64,000 nucleotides of DNA from Pseudoduganella ginsengisoli (GCF_009720865.1 NZ_WNLA01000020.1:80594-144593), one strand, 5' to 3'. Shown: positions 36,012 through 45,173, counted from the first letter of the stretch. Notes: generated from the sequence alone by a model not told the origin. Numbers and translations are program-made.

Positions 36012-36038
36012 GATTATCAAGGTGTTGTCGTGGAGCGG

Positions 36039-36110
36039 ATCTTATCACGCTTAAATATCTTGACACTGATAAGATTGAATCCTAGACTTTGATCTTCGCA
36101 TTGATAAGTT
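36039..36110 (+). promoter_or_regulatory. fadH promoter and candidate TetR operator
   Basis: TTGACA (36060-36065) and TAGACT (36083-36088) with a 17-base spacer form a sigma-70 promoter. Half-sites ATCTTATCA (36039-36047) and TGATAAGAT (36067-36075), plus TTGATAAG near 36101, straddle it, so a bound TetR protein would block transcription. Confidence 0.6.
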
Positions 36111-36139
36111 CGCATTTAATTCATACAGGAGTTCTCCGA

Positions 36140-38173
36140 ATGGCTACGACTTACCCGCACTTGCTGGCACCGCTGGACCTGGGCTTTACCACGTTGAAAA
36201 ACCGCGTATTGATGGGCTCCATGCACACGGGCCTGGAAGAAACGCCGAACGGTTATGAGCGCATGGCGGCATTCTTTGCCGAACGCGCCCGCGGCGGTGT
36301 GGGTTTGATCGTCACGGGCGGCATTGCGCCGAACGTGGAAGGCGGCGTGTATGCAGGGGCGGCCAAGCTGACCACCGCTGAAGAAGCGCAGCAGCACAGC
36401 ATCGTGACGCGCGCCGTGCATGCGGAGGGCGGCAAGATTTGCATGCAGATCCTGCACGCGGGCCGTTATGCGTATAGCCCGAAAGCCGTGTCGTCGAGTG
36501 CAGCGCAATCGCCGATCACGCCTTTCGCGCCACGCGAACTGGATGAAGAGGGCATTGAAAAGCAGATCGCGGACTTCGTCACCTGCGCCACGCTGGCGCG
36601 CGAAGCGGGTTACGACGGCGTTGAAATCATGGGTTCCGAAGGCTACTTCATTAACCAGTTCATCGCAGCGCAAGTGAACCAGCGTACGGACCGCTGGGGC
36701 GGCAGCCTGGAGAACCGCCTGCGGTTGCCGATCGAGATCGTGACGCGCGTGCGCGCTGCCGTCGGCAAGGATTTCATCATTATTTACCGCCTGTCGATGC
36801 TGGACCTGGTGGAAGGCGGCAGCAACTGGGATGAAGTGGTGACCCTGGCGAAAGCCATTGAAGCAGCGGGCGCCACCATTATCAATACCGGCATCGGCTG
36901 GCATGAAGCGCGCATCCCGACCATCGCCACCAAAGTGCCGCGCGCGGCCTTCACCAAGGTGACCGCGAAACTGCGCGGCGCCGTCGGCATTCCGCTGGTA
37001 GCCACCAACCGTATCAATACGCCGGAAGTGGCGGAGCAGGTGCTGGCCGAAGGCGATGCCGACATGGTGTCGATGGCCCGTCCGTTCCTGGCCGACGCTG
37101 ATTTCGTCAACAAGGCAGCGCAAGGCCGCGCCGATGAAATCAATACGTGCATCGGCTGCAACCAGGCGTGCCTGGACCACACGTTCAGCGGCAAGATCAC
37201 CAGCTGCCTCGTGAATCCGCGCGCATGCCATGAAACGGAATTGCAATACATCCCCGTCACACAAGTGAAAAAAGTGGCCGTGGTCGGCGCCGGTCCTGCG
37301 GGCCTGGCAGCGGCAACGGTGGCGGCCGAGCGTGGCCACCAGGTCACGCTGTTCGATGGCGCCGGTGAAATCGGCGGCCAGTTCAACGTGGCCAAGCGCA
37401 TCCCAGGCAAGGAAGAGTTTTATGAAACGCTGCGCTACTTCAGCCGCAAGCTGGACACCACCGGCGTCGACGTGCGTTTGAATACCCGCGTGTCGGCAGA
37501 CCAGCTGGCGCAAGGCGGCTTCGATGACATCGTGCTGGCGACCGGCATCGCACCGCGCACGCCAGCCATCCCGGGCATCGACCATCCCAAAGTCATCAGC
37601 TACCTGGATGCGATCCTGGGGCGCAAGGAAGTGGGCAAGAGCGTGGCCGTGATTGGCGCGGGCGGCATCGGCTTTGACGTGTCGGAATTGATCACGCACG
37701 ATGGCGCATCGACCAGCCTGGATCGCGACGCATTCTGGAAAGAGTGGGGCATCGATACGAAGCTGGAAGCGCGCGGCGGCGTGGCCGGCATCGCGGCACA
37801 GCCGCATGCATCGCCGCGCCAGGTCTTCCTGCTGCAGCGTAAAGAACAGAAAGTGGGTTCGCAGCTGGGCAAGACCACGGGCTGGATCCACCGCGCCGGC
37901 CTGCAAAAGAAAAAGGTCAACATGCTGAGCGCCGTCGAATACTTGAAAATCGACGATGCCGGGCTGCACGTGCGCGTGGCTGGCGGCGAACCGCAGGTGC
38001 TGCCGGTCGATACGGTGATCGTCTGCGCAGGCCAGGAACCGCTGCGCGAATTGCATGATGCGCTGGTGTCGGCGGGCCAGTCCGTGCACCTGGTGGGCGG
38101 CGCCGACGTGGCGGCGGAACTGGACGCCAAGCGCGCCATCAACCAGGGCTCGCGCGTCGCGGCCGCTATTTAA
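36140..38173 (+). CDS. fadH: NADPH-dependent 2,4-dienoyl-CoA reductase
   Basis: 677-aa iron-sulphur flavoenzyme of unsaturated fatty acid beta-oxidation: it reduces 2,4-dienoyl-CoA with NADPH through FAD and FMN. The TIM-barrel OYE-like domain (residues 1-330) is followed by the 4Fe-4S cysteines CIGCNQAC (C337, C340, C344) and C356, then a FAD domain with VAVVGAGPAGLAAAT and an NADPH domain with VAVIGAGGIGFDVSE. Length matches E. coli FadH. ATG 36140 is chosen with AGGAG before it. It is followed after 11 bases by an NTF2-like gene, probably in the same operon. Confidence 0.93.
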   Translation: MATTYPHLLAPLDLGFTTLKNRVLMGSMHTGLEETPNGYERMAAFFAERARGGVGLIVTGGIAPNVEGGVYAGAAKLTTAEEAQQHSIVTRAVHAEGGKICMQILHAGRYAYSPKAVSSSAAQSPITPFAPRELDEEGIEKQIADFVTCATLAREAGYDGVEIMGSEGYFINQFIAAQVNQRTDRWGGSLENRLRLPIEIVTRVRAAVGKDFIIIYRLSMLDLVEGGSNWDEVVTLAKAIEAAGATIINTGIGWHEARIPTIATKVPRAAFTKVTAKLRGAVGIPLVATNRINTPEVAEQVLAEGDADMVSMARPFLADADFVNKAAQGRADEINTCIGCNQACLDHTFSGKITSCLVNPRACHETELQYIPVTQVKKVAVVGAGPAGLAAATVAAERGHQVTLFDGAGEIGGQFNVAKRIPGKEEFYETLRYFSRKLDTTGVDVRLNTRVSADQLAQGGFDDIVLATGIAPRTPAIPGIDHPKVISYLDAILGRKEVGKSVAVIGAGGIGFDVSELITHDGASTSLDRDAFWKEWGIDTKLEARGGVAGIAAQPHASPRQVFLLQRKEQKVGSQLGKTTGWIHRAGLQKKKVNMLSAVEYLKIDDAGLHVRVAGGEPQVLPVDTVIVCAGQEPLRELHDALVSAGQSVHLVGGADVAAELDAKRAINQGSRVAAAI

Positions 38174-38184
38174 CGGGGAACAGC

Positions 38185-38613
38185 ATGGCTGAACTGCAAT
38201 TGCAAGCAGCGGCTGCGGCGGCGCTGCAACAGTGGCATGCGATGGTGGCGCAGCGCGAGTTGGCGGCATTACCGGAAATGCTGGCGCCCAACGTCGTATT
38301 CCGCTCGCCGATGGCGCACACGCCGTACCCGGGCCCGCAAGTGACCAGCATGATCCTCGGCACCGTCATTAACGTGTTCGAAGGATTTACGTATCACCGC
38401 GAACTGGCCAGCGCGGACGGCTTGTCCGTCGTACTGGAGTTTTCCGCGTCCGTGCATGGCAAGGAATTGAAAGGCATCGACATGATCCGCTTCGATGAAC
38501 ACGGCAAGATCGTGGAATTCGAAGTGATGGTGCGCCCGATGTCCGGCTTGCAGGCGCTGGGCGATGAAATGGGCCAGCGGCTCGGTCCCCTGCTGGCGAA
38601 AATGAAGGGATAA
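38185..38613 (+). CDS. NTF2-like/SnoaL-like small protein
   Basis: 142 aa, one NTF2-like cone fold by pattern (AALPEMLAPNVVFRSPMAHTPYPGP, then KGIDMIRFDEHGKIVEFEVMVRP). Proteins of this fold are isomerases, hydrolases or binding proteins; the activity here is not predicted. It starts 11 bases after fadH with GGGGAA before it, so it is probably co-expressed and may act on a fatty acyl intermediate (inference). Confidence 0.83.
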   Translation: MAELQLQAAAAAALQQWHAMVAQRELAALPEMLAPNVVFRSPMAHTPYPGPQVTSMILGTVINVFEGFTYHRELASADGLSVVLEFSASVHGKELKGIDMIRFDEHGKIVEFEVMVRPMSGLQALGDEMGQRLGPLLAKMKG

Positions 38614-38619
38614 CCGCAG

Positions 38620-38640
38620 GGCGGCGCTCATCAAGCCGCC
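38620..38640 (+). terminator. Hairpin after the fadH operon
   Basis: GGCGGC and GCCGCC pair around a 9-base loop, with outer CCGC/GCGG pairing. There is no T-run, so it is a weak or Rho-dependent terminator at best. Confidence 0.4.
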
Positions 38641-38762
38641 AGGCCCGCGGCACATATTTGTCGATGGAATTTACAGATTTCTCTCTCGCAACAGTAACAA
38701 TGCAGTAATGGAACGAGGATTTCCTAGAAAAATCAATTATGTATTTCCGGCTACAGATGTGA

Positions 38763-38778
38763 TGGAACGCTAGTTGCT
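38763..38778 (+). promoter_or_regulatory. Candidate sigma-54 promoter of the PEP-CTERM gene
   Basis: TGGAACGCTAGTTGCT fits TGGCACG-N4-TTGCW with one mismatch. It lies 55 bases before the ATG at 38833. PEP-CTERM genes in related bacteria are often controlled by the PrsK/PrsR system and sigma-54, which fits. Confidence 0.6.
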
Positions 38779-38832
38779 TGCGAAGGACAAGCAAGGGGCA
38801 CGATAGCCCCGCCATCACCAGGGAGAGTCATT

Positions 38833-39471
38833 ATGCGCAATACCGTGTCTGCGATCACGTTGGCCGTTCTGACGCTGGCAGCCAGCACTGCCACAGCCGG
38901 GCCGATACCCGTCAGCTATACGTTCGACCAGGGGACTTCCCAAGGCAGTTACGTTTATAGCGACCCCGGCTTCGTGAAGCTGACGGACGGCGTGCTGGGA
39001 TATACCGGCTGGGCCGTCAACGGCGCGCCGCAGTGGGTGGGCTGGACCGCGAACCAGGTCAATGTGGATTTCACATTTGCCGGCATGACAGCCATCAGCG
39101 GCGTGAACCTGGGAACGACACAAGATAACCTGGCTGATGTGGTGCTGCCGTCATTGACGGTATCCCAATGGGTGAATGGCCAATGGTCGCAGGTGGGCAG
39201 CCTGACGGTGCCGGCGAGCGCCGCAAACGATCACTCTTCTCTGGATACGTCGCCGCATGGTTTCCTCAGCCTGAGCGGGTTGAATATCTATAGCGATAAA
39301 GTGCGCCTGACGCTGAACAGCAATGGGCCTTGGATTTTTGCCGACGAAGTCACGTTCAATGAAGGCGTGCAGCAAGACAACGCGATGCCGGAGCCTGGCT
39401 CCATGGGCTTGCTGGCCGCCGGTATGGCGTTGCTGGCCCTGCGGCCCCGCAAGGCTGTTCGCCGCAGCTAG
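38833..39471 (+). CDS. PEP-CTERM sorting domain protein
   Basis: 212-aa exported protein with a signal peptide (ITLAVLTLAASTATAG). The mature part is beta-rich. The C-terminus has the PEP-CTERM signal: MPEPGSMGLLAAGMALLAL then a basic tail RPRKAVRRS, which an exosortase (EpsH type) recognises, cleaves and replaces during surface attachment. No exosortase gene lies in the window. GGGAGAG precedes the ATG. It probably takes part in the extracellular matrix; a candidate sigma-54 promoter lies upstream. Confidence 0.88.
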   Translation: MRNTVSAITLAVLTLAASTATAGPIPVSYTFDQGTSQGSYVYSDPGFVKLTDGVLGYTGWAVNGAPQWVGWTANQVNVDFTFAGMTAISGVNLGTTQDNLADVVLPSLTVSQWVNGQWSQVGSLTVPASAANDHSSLDTSPHGFLSLSGLNIYSDKVRLTLNSNGPWIFADEVTFNEGVQQDNAMPEPGSMGLLAAGMALLALRPRKAVRRS

Positions 39472-39552
39472 CATCCGGATGACCGCATCCGCCAGGCGCG
39501 GGCGCATATCGAGCGCCAGCGCTGTGGCATGGCGCCCTCGGCTTACCGTATA

Positions 39553-39571
39553 ATGATAATCAAATTATCAT
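39553..39571. promoter_or_regulatory. Palindromic operator before the RHH regulator gene
   Basis: ATGATAAT-CAA-ATTATCAT is an 8+3+8 perfect inverted repeat, ending 15 bases before the ATG at 39587. The same arms and spacing occur at 41504-41522, between the SulP and spermidine-synthase-like genes. Confidence 0.7.
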
Positions 39572-39586
39572 ATTCGGCTTAGTCCC

Positions 39587-39769
39587 ATGGAAACCAAAAC
39601 TGCCCGGCTGACCATCCTGATTGATCCGGTCAAAAAAAAGGCGTTTGAAGAGCTGTGCTCGCAGCAAGATTTGACGCCTTCGCAAGTGCTGCGCCAGCTG
39701 ATCCGCGACTACCTGGAGCGGCATGACGTGGACTATGCCACCAGGGTACCGGTCCGCAAGAAGACTTAA
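39587..39769 (+). CDS. Small ribbon-helix-helix (CopG/Arc-type) regulator
   Basis: 60 aa. The pattern is that of a ribbon-helix-helix DNA-binding protein: beta strand TARLTILIDPVKKKAFEELC, then helices with DLTPSQVLRQLIRDYLERH. It has no toxin partner. It converges on the SulP gene with a 4-base overlap of the 3' ends, and the same palindrome lies at its own promoter and at the SulP/spermidine-synthase-like promoters, so it probably represses all three. It lies in otherwise AT-poor DNA with an AT-rich operator. The signal, if any, is unknown. Confidence 0.8.
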   Translation: METKTARLTILIDPVKKKAFEELCSQQDLTPSQVLRQLIRDYLERHDVDYATRVPVRKKT

Positions 39770-41418
39770 CCGGCTGGCTGCAGCGCCTGGGTGCGCTGCA
39801 GGGCCTGCTCCATGCCGGGCACACAATTGCCGCGCCCGATCACGTCCAGCAAACCGATCCGCTCCAGCTTGCGCTGCACCAGTTCATTGGCGCCGCACAG
39901 CACCACGTGCACCCCGCGTCTCTTCAAGTGCCTGACGACTTCTTCCAGCGTCAGCAAGCCCGTCATGTCGATGAACGGCACCCGTTCCAGCCGCAGCACG
40001 AGGATGTGCGGGTCGGTATGCGTGTGCCCCAGCGCGCGTTCGAAGTTTTCCACTGCGCCAAAGAAAAACGGCCCTTCAATCGCATATACCAGCACGCCCG
40101 CGGGCAATTGCTGCAAGCCATTGCGCTGTAATTCGCTTTCCAGGTGTTCGTCGGTCTGGCGCTGGATATCCACCGATGCCGCCATGCGCTGCATGAAACG
40201 CAACGTGGCCAGGATCACGCCGATATTCACGGCCACCACCAGGTCGGTCAGCACCGTCAGCAAACATGTGATCAGCAAGATGGCGCCGTCGGCGCGGGGC
40301 GCAATGCGCAGCATGCGCAGGAAATGCCGGATCTCGCTCATGTTGAACGCCACCACGAACAGGATGGCAGCCAGCGTGGCCAGCGGCACGTAAGCGGCCA
40401 TCGGCGCCAGCAGCACGATAATGACCAGCAGCGTGGCGGCATGGACAATGCCGGCCAGCGGGCTGCTGCCGCCATAGCGGATATTGGTGGCCGTGCGTGC
40501 TATGGCGCCGGTGGCGGCAAAGCCGCCCAGCAACGGAGAACAGATATTGGCGATGCCTTGACCCACCAGTTCCTGGTTCGAGTCGTGGCGGGTACCGGCC
40601 ATGCCGTCAGCCACGACGGCCGACAGCAGCGACTCAATCGCGCCCAGCATGGCAATCGCAAAGGCCGGGCCTGTCAGTTCTATCATGCGTGACACGCTGA
40701 TGTCTGGCAGCGTCAGCGCAGGCAATTGCTGGGGGATGCCGCCAAAGGCGCTGCCGATGGTGGCGACGCCTTTAAAACCAAACACGTATTGGGCCACGGT
40801 GGCAGCCGTCAGCGCCACCAGTGGCCCGGGAACCTTGCGCAAGCCCGGCACATGGGCCGGCGCCAGCGTCAATACGAGGCTGGCCACGCCGATGGCCGTG
40901 GTGGCGGGATCGAGCGCGGGCAGCAATTGCAGCAAGTGCCACAGCTTGACGTGGAAGTGCGCATCCGGCACGGCCGGCAAACCAAAAAAGTAGCGCCACT
41001 GGCCGACCCAGATAATCACGGCGATGCCGGTGGTGAAGCCGACGATGACCGGTGCGGGAATGAACTTGATGATGCCGCCCAGCTTGGTCAAGCCCATCAA
41101 CAGCAGGATGACGCCTGCCATCAACGTGGCCAGCTGCAAGCCATCGACACCATAGCGCGCGGTAATGCTGGCCAGGATCGCAATGAACGCGCCTGTTGGT
41201 CCGGCAATTTGCGTACGGCTGCCGCCCAGGGCCGACACCAGCGCACCGGCCACAATGGCCGTGTACAGGCCCTGTTCAGGGCGGGCGCCAGAAGCAATGG
41301 CAAACGCCATCGACAGCGGCAAGGCCACCACACCCACGATCACGCCGGAAACGATGTTGGGCAAGATTTTGCCGGGACCGAACAAGCCTGCACTGCGTGC
41401 TTCAAGAATGCTGATCAT
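39766..41418 (-). CDS. SulP family anion transporter with STAS domain
   Basis: 550-aa inner-membrane SulP transporter, moving sulphate, bicarbonate or other anions. Residues about 20-400 hold the transporter core with the family pattern SALGGSRTQIAGPTGAFIAI and VGFTTGIAVIIWVGQ. The C-terminal STAS domain (about 430-545) has FIDMTGLLTLEEVVRHLKRRGVHVVLCG. ATG 41418 is chosen by the family start MISILEAR, with AAGG before it; an upstream ATG at 41478 is the alternative. The palindrome 41504-41522 lies upstream. The ion cannot be told from sequence. Confidence 0.88.
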   Translation of the reverse strand: MISILEARSAGLFGPGKILPNIVSGVIVGVVALPLSMAFAIASGARPEQGLYTAIVAGALVSALGGSRTQIAGPTGAFIAILASITARYGVDGLQLATLMAGVILLLMGLTKLGGIIKFIPAPVIVGFTTGIAVIIWVGQWRYFFGLPAVPDAHFHVKLWHLLQLLPALDPATTAIGVASLVLTLAPAHVPGLRKVPGPLVALTAATVAQYVFGFKGVATIGSAFGGIPQQLPALTLPDISVSRMIELTGPAFAIAMLGAIESLLSAVVADGMAGTRHDSNQELVGQGIANICSPLLGGFAATGAIARTATNIRYGGSSPLAGIVHAATLLVIIVLLAPMAAYVPLATLAAILFVVAFNMSEIRHFLRMLRIAPRADGAILLITCLLTVLTDLVVAVNIGVILATLRFMQRMAASVDIQRQTDEHLESELQRNGLQQLPAGVLVYAIEGPFFFGAVENFERALGHTHTDPHILVLRLERVPFIDMTGLLTLEEVVRHLKRRGVHVVLCGANELVQRKLERIGLLDVIGRGNCVPGMEQALQRTQALQPAG

Positions 41419-41503
41419 AAACAAGCCTTGGTTGAAGGTGAACCGGCAGGGTTGCCTGTACGTACATTGTACACTCATGTTATGCTTCTTAAATTAGCAC
41501 AAT

Positions 41504-41522
41504 ATGATAATGTGATTATCAT
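41504..41522. promoter_or_regulatory. Palindromic operator between the SulP and spermidine-synthase-like genes
   Basis: ATGATAAT-GTG-ATTATCAT has the same 8-base arms and 3-base spacing as the palindrome at 39553-39571. It lies 13 bases before the ATG at 41536 and 86 bases from the SulP start. Confidence 0.7.
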
Positions 41523-41535
41523 ACGAAAGCCTCAG

Positions 41536-42504
41536 ATGCCTGCCATGCCGTACCGGCGCATGCCGGATTCCCGTCCGCCGCCCAGCTTTGAACTGTGGGT
41601 GCGCACCAGCCTGGCGAGGCTGGACGCGCTGCGGCCATTCAACTTGCCGCCATCTGTCATGGTGCGTTTGCGGCGCCATATCGAATCCATGCTGCTGGCC
41701 GAGAACTTGCCGCCCACGCCGGCGCACCTGGCCATGCTGATTGACGATTTCGTCCGGCTGATGGACTTGGCGCGCAATGGCATGCCGATCCTGTACAAAA
41801 GGCGCAACACGCTGACCTTGTTGTTCGACATGTATTCCGTGCAAAGCGAAATGCGGCTGGAAGCGCCCGACGAACTGGTGCTGGGCTATACGCAATCCAT
41901 GATGGCCTTCCTGATGTTCCAGCCATCGCCCCGTGAAATCGGCATGATCGGGCTGGGCGGCGGGTCGCTGGCCAAGTTCTGCTACCGCCATTTGCCGGAA
42001 GCCGCCATTACCGTGGCGGAAATCGACCCGCACGTGATTGCGCTGCGCGACTGTTTCCACATTCCCGCCAACGATGCCCGCTTCCACGTGCATTGCATGG
42101 ATGGCGCGGAACTGGTCGGGCAGCAGCCGCAGCGTTTCGACGTGCTGGTGGTTGATGGCTTCGACAGTGAAGGGCAGCCGGCGCAGTTGTGCAGCCAGCG
42201 CTTTTATGACGACTGCTACGCGGCGCTGACGGAAGGCGGCGTGATGGTGGTGAATTTACTGTACGACCAGCCCAGCACGGGGCACTACCTGGCCCGCATC
42301 CGCCGCAGCTTTCACGGCGCGGTGACGGTGATTGATTCGCTGGATTCATTGAACAAGGTGGTGTTCGCGTACCGGGGCGACTTGCGTGCGATCAGCGCGG
42401 CCACGCTGATGGAGCGCATGGCGCGGCTGAAGGAACACTATCCGGCCATGGTGCAAATGGCGGCCGATACCATCTTGCGGCAAGGCGGCACAATGTTCCG
42501 GTAA
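41536..42504 (+). CDS. Spermidine synthase-like (polyamine aminopropyltransferase fold) protein
   Basis: 322 aa, with the spermidine-synthase Rossmann pattern GMIGLGGGSLAKFCYRHLPEA, EIDPHVIALRDCF, MDGAELV and VLVVDGFD. Family members transfer aminopropyl or, in the broader fold, methyl groups. The N-terminal 150 residues are an extra helical part. Whether it makes spermidine is not certain, since the active-site gatekeeper loop cannot be checked without alignment. Starts at 41536, 41545 and 41560 are all possible. It is divergent from SulP across the palindrome, so both may share the RHH regulator. Confidence 0.83.
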   Translation: MPAMPYRRMPDSRPPPSFELWVRTSLARLDALRPFNLPPSVMVRLRRHIESMLLAENLPPTPAHLAMLIDDFVRLMDLARNGMPILYKRRNTLTLLFDMYSVQSEMRLEAPDELVLGYTQSMMAFLMFQPSPREIGMIGLGGGSLAKFCYRHLPEAAITVAEIDPHVIALRDCFHIPANDARFHVHCMDGAELVGQQPQRFDVLVVDGFDSEGQPAQLCSQRFYDDCYAALTEGGVMVVNLLYDQPSTGHYLARIRRSFHGAVTVIDSLDSLNKVVFAYRGDLRAISAATLMERMARLKEHYPAMVQMAADTILRQGGTMFR

Positions 42505-42611
42505 ATCCACAGTTTGATCCCCTGTTTCTGCTGCCTGTCGCAGATTTGTTCCTTCGCAAACGGTGCATCCTTATACTTTGCGTTCCGTTAACTGACGAAC
42601 GAAAGAATCCA

Positions 42612-44408
42612 ATGTCGAAACCGAACTGGAAATCTAAAGCCATGCTGGGCGCCATGACCCTGGCGTTTGCTTCCCTGGCCGGCGCTGCCGCTGCCGCTGA
42701 ACCAGCGTGGGTTGCGAAAAGCAATGACAATGCCAGGCTGTTGCTCAACGTGATGGCGAAGTATTCGCCGGAAAGCGCCAGTTCGCTGGGAGTCGATGGC
42801 TACGACGAACAAATCACGGATATGTCGCGCGACCTGTATGACGCCAGTGTCAAGGATACGCGCGCGGTGGTGACGGAGTTGCAAAAGCGCTTGAAAGCGG
42901 AAACCGATCCGAAGATCAGGCAAGACCTGGACATCCTCATTAAAGCCGCCGACGATAACCTGGTCAGCAACGCACTGCAGCGCAAAATGATGCTGCCTTA
43001 CCAGGATTTGAACCGCCTGCTGTTTGGCGTCGTGCGCCAGACCCTGGACCCGCGCATCCCGAAAGAACGCCAGAAAACCCTGCTGGTGCGCCTGCAAAAA
43101 TACGCGGGTATCACGAAAGGCTACCGCCCGATTACGGAACTGGCGCAAGACCGCCTGAACGAGCGCCTGAAAGCCAACCCTAAATTGCTGGGCCCATTCA
43201 AAGGCGAAGTGGAGCAGTCGCTGAATGACGCGCCGGCTATGCTGGCCGGTATCAAGGACTTGCTGGCCAAGAGCGGCCTGGAAGGCTGGGAACCGGCGTA
43301 CGCTGCGCTGGAAAAACAGCTGGTTGCGTATAACGACAACGTGCGCAAGCAAATCCTGCCGCGCGCCCGCGCCGACCACCGCCTGCCGCCGGAAATTTAT
43401 GCGGATAACCTGAAACAGTTCGGCGTCGACATCAGCCCGCAAGAATTGATTTCCAAGGCATTGACGTCGTTCTCGGAAATCCGCAACCAGATGAATATCA
43501 CGGCGGGCTTGATTGCCAAGGAGCGCGGCATGCCGAATGCCGACTACCGCGTCGTCATGCGCGAAATCAAGAAGCAGCAAATCCCCATCGACAACGTGAT
43601 GCCGCTGTACCAGGAACGCCTGGCGCAAATTGAATCGGCGGTGCGCGAACAAAGCATTGTCAGCCTGCCGGACCGCAAGGCGGTGATCCGCCTGGCGTCG
43701 CCGGCGGAAAATGCCGCGCAGCCTGCGCCGCACATGAACCCGCCGCGCCTGATCGGCAACACGGGCGAATATGGCGAATTCGTACTGACCACGGGCATGC
43801 CGCCGGATGCGTCTGGCAAAGCCAAAGTGTTTGACGACTTCACGCACCAGGCGGGCACGTGGACTTTGACGGCGCACGAAGCGCGTCCGGGCCATGAACT
43901 GCAGTTTGCCAAGATGATTGAAACCGGCGTGTCCACCGCGCGCGGCGTGTTTGCCTTCAACAGCGTGAACGTGGAAGGCTGGGCGCTGTACGCGGAAGCG
44001 GAAATGCAGCCCTATGAACCGCTGGACGGCCAGCTGTTTGCGCTGCAAGCGCGCATGCAGCGCGCCGCCCGCGCATTCCTCGACCCGATGGTGAACCTGG
44101 GTGAAATCACGCCGGAAGGGGTGAAATCATTCCTGATGGATGAAGTGGGGCTGTCGGAAGGCATGGCCACGCAGGAAATGCAGCGCTATACGTTCCGCGC
44201 GCCGGGCCAGGCCACGTCGTATTTCTACGGCTACCAGCGCTTGATGGAAACCCGCCAGGCTGCCGAAGTGGCGCTGCGCAGCAAGTTCGACCGCAAGGCG
44301 TTCAACGACTTTGTGCTGGCCCAGGGCCTGGTGCCGCCAGCTGTGCTGCGCAAGGCTGTGATGGAAGAGTTTGTGCCATCGCGCAATCAGGGCGTGGCGC
44401 AGCAGTGA
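42612..44408 (+). CDS. DUF885 family metallopeptidase-like protein, exported
   Basis: 598 aa with a signal peptide (LGAMTLAFASLAGAAAAAEP). The DUF885 family is a group of zinc-peptidase-like proteins; the motif HEARPGHELQ (H422, E423, H428) is present, with a further acidic region EGWALYAEAEMQ. ATG 42612 is preferred to in-frame upstream starts because the signal peptide begins there. A CTGTCGC motif, shared in part with two other peptidase promoters, ends 71 bases upstream. The substrate is not known; it probably acts on peptides in the periplasm. Confidence 0.86.
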   Translation: MSKPNWKSKAMLGAMTLAFASLAGAAAAAEPAWVAKSNDNARLLLNVMAKYSPESASSLGVDGYDEQITDMSRDLYDASVKDTRAVVTELQKRLKAETDPKIRQDLDILIKAADDNLVSNALQRKMMLPYQDLNRLLFGVVRQTLDPRIPKERQKTLLVRLQKYAGITKGYRPITELAQDRLNERLKANPKLLGPFKGEVEQSLNDAPAMLAGIKDLLAKSGLEGWEPAYAALEKQLVAYNDNVRKQILPRARADHRLPPEIYADNLKQFGVDISPQELISKALTSFSEIRNQMNITAGLIAKERGMPNADYRVVMREIKKQQIPIDNVMPLYQERLAQIESAVREQSIVSLPDRKAVIRLASPAENAAQPAPHMNPPRLIGNTGEYGEFVLTTGMPPDASGKAKVFDDFTHQAGTWTLTAHEARPGHELQFAKMIETGVSTARGVFAFNSVNVEGWALYAEAEMQPYEPLDGQLFALQARMQRAARAFLDPMVNLGEITPEGVKSFLMDEVGLSEGMATQEMQRYTFRAPGQATSYFYGYQRLMETRQAAEVALRSKFDRKAFNDFVLAQGLVPPAVLRKAVMEEFVPSRNQGVAQQ

Positions 44409-44567
44409 TGCTTGCGTTGAAGGTGTAGGGTGGCACGGCGGGAAGCGGAAGGAACTGCTTCCCGTTGTTGTTTCTGGTATCAGGCGGAAGCGTGGACCGA
44501 GGAAATGGACGAAAGTTCCCCGAATGCCTACAATGATTTCCAACCGCCTGCTGAACAGGAGCTTTTC

Positions 44568-45173
44568 ATGAAGCCCAACCGTATCGTGCATTCTCTGGCC
44601 GCCGTGGCATACCTGCATATCGCTGCCGCGCTGGCGGCGGACCCGCCTAAACCGCCCGCACCGGCCGCGGCGGAAAAAGCCGTGTGGGACAAGATGACGC
44701 AAGCGGGCACGCCCGGCGACGCCCACAAAAAGCTGGAGCCGCTGGTGGGGAAATTCACCGTCCAATCCAAATCCTGGATGGATCCGGCCAAACCGCCTGA
44801 GCAAAGTACCGGCACGTCCGAGCGCAAGTGGATTATGGGTGGGCGCTACATTGAAGAACATTTCAATGGCACCTATGGCGGCCAGCCCTTTACCGGCATG
44901 GGGCTGCAGGGCTATGACAATGTGACGAAAAAATACTTCGGCACGTGGATGGATTCCGGCAGCACCAGCATCACCATGGCGCGCGGCCTCATGAACGGCA
45001 ACACCATCCAATACCAGGGCTTGATGTCCGACCCTGTCAGCGGTAAGGAAGTGCCGTACAACATGACCACGACCATCATGGGTAAAGACAGCCACAAGCT
45101 GGAAATGTGGGGGCGTGGACCGGGCGGCGGGGAAATGAAATGGATGGAGCTGGTCTATACGAGGGCAAAATGA
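44568..45173 (+). CDS. DUF1579 family exported protein
   Basis: 201 aa with a signal peptide (SLAAVAYLHIAAALAADP). The DUF1579 pattern is clear: LEPLVGKFTVQSKSWMDP, then WIMGGRYIEEHFNGTYGGQPFTGMGLQGYDN. It is a beta-barrel-like domain of unknown function. AGGAG precedes the ATG at 44568. A 71-codon gene follows 65 bases later. Confidence 0.82.
   Translation: MKPNRIVHSLAAVAYLHIAAALAADPPKPPAPAAAEKAVWDKMTQAGTPGDAHKKLEPLVGKFTVQSKSWMDPAKPPEQSTGTSERKWIMGGRYIEEHFNGTYGGQPFTGMGLQGYDNVTKKYFGTWMDSGSTSITMARGLMNGNTIQYQGLMSDPVSGKEVPYNMTTTIMGKDSHKLEMWGRGPGGGEMKWMELVYTRAK

Noticed and set aside
40726..41535. Long N-terminal extension of the spermidine-synthase-like frame.
   Set aside because: It overlaps SulP on the opposite strand, is low complexity, and the operator lies just before the shorter start.
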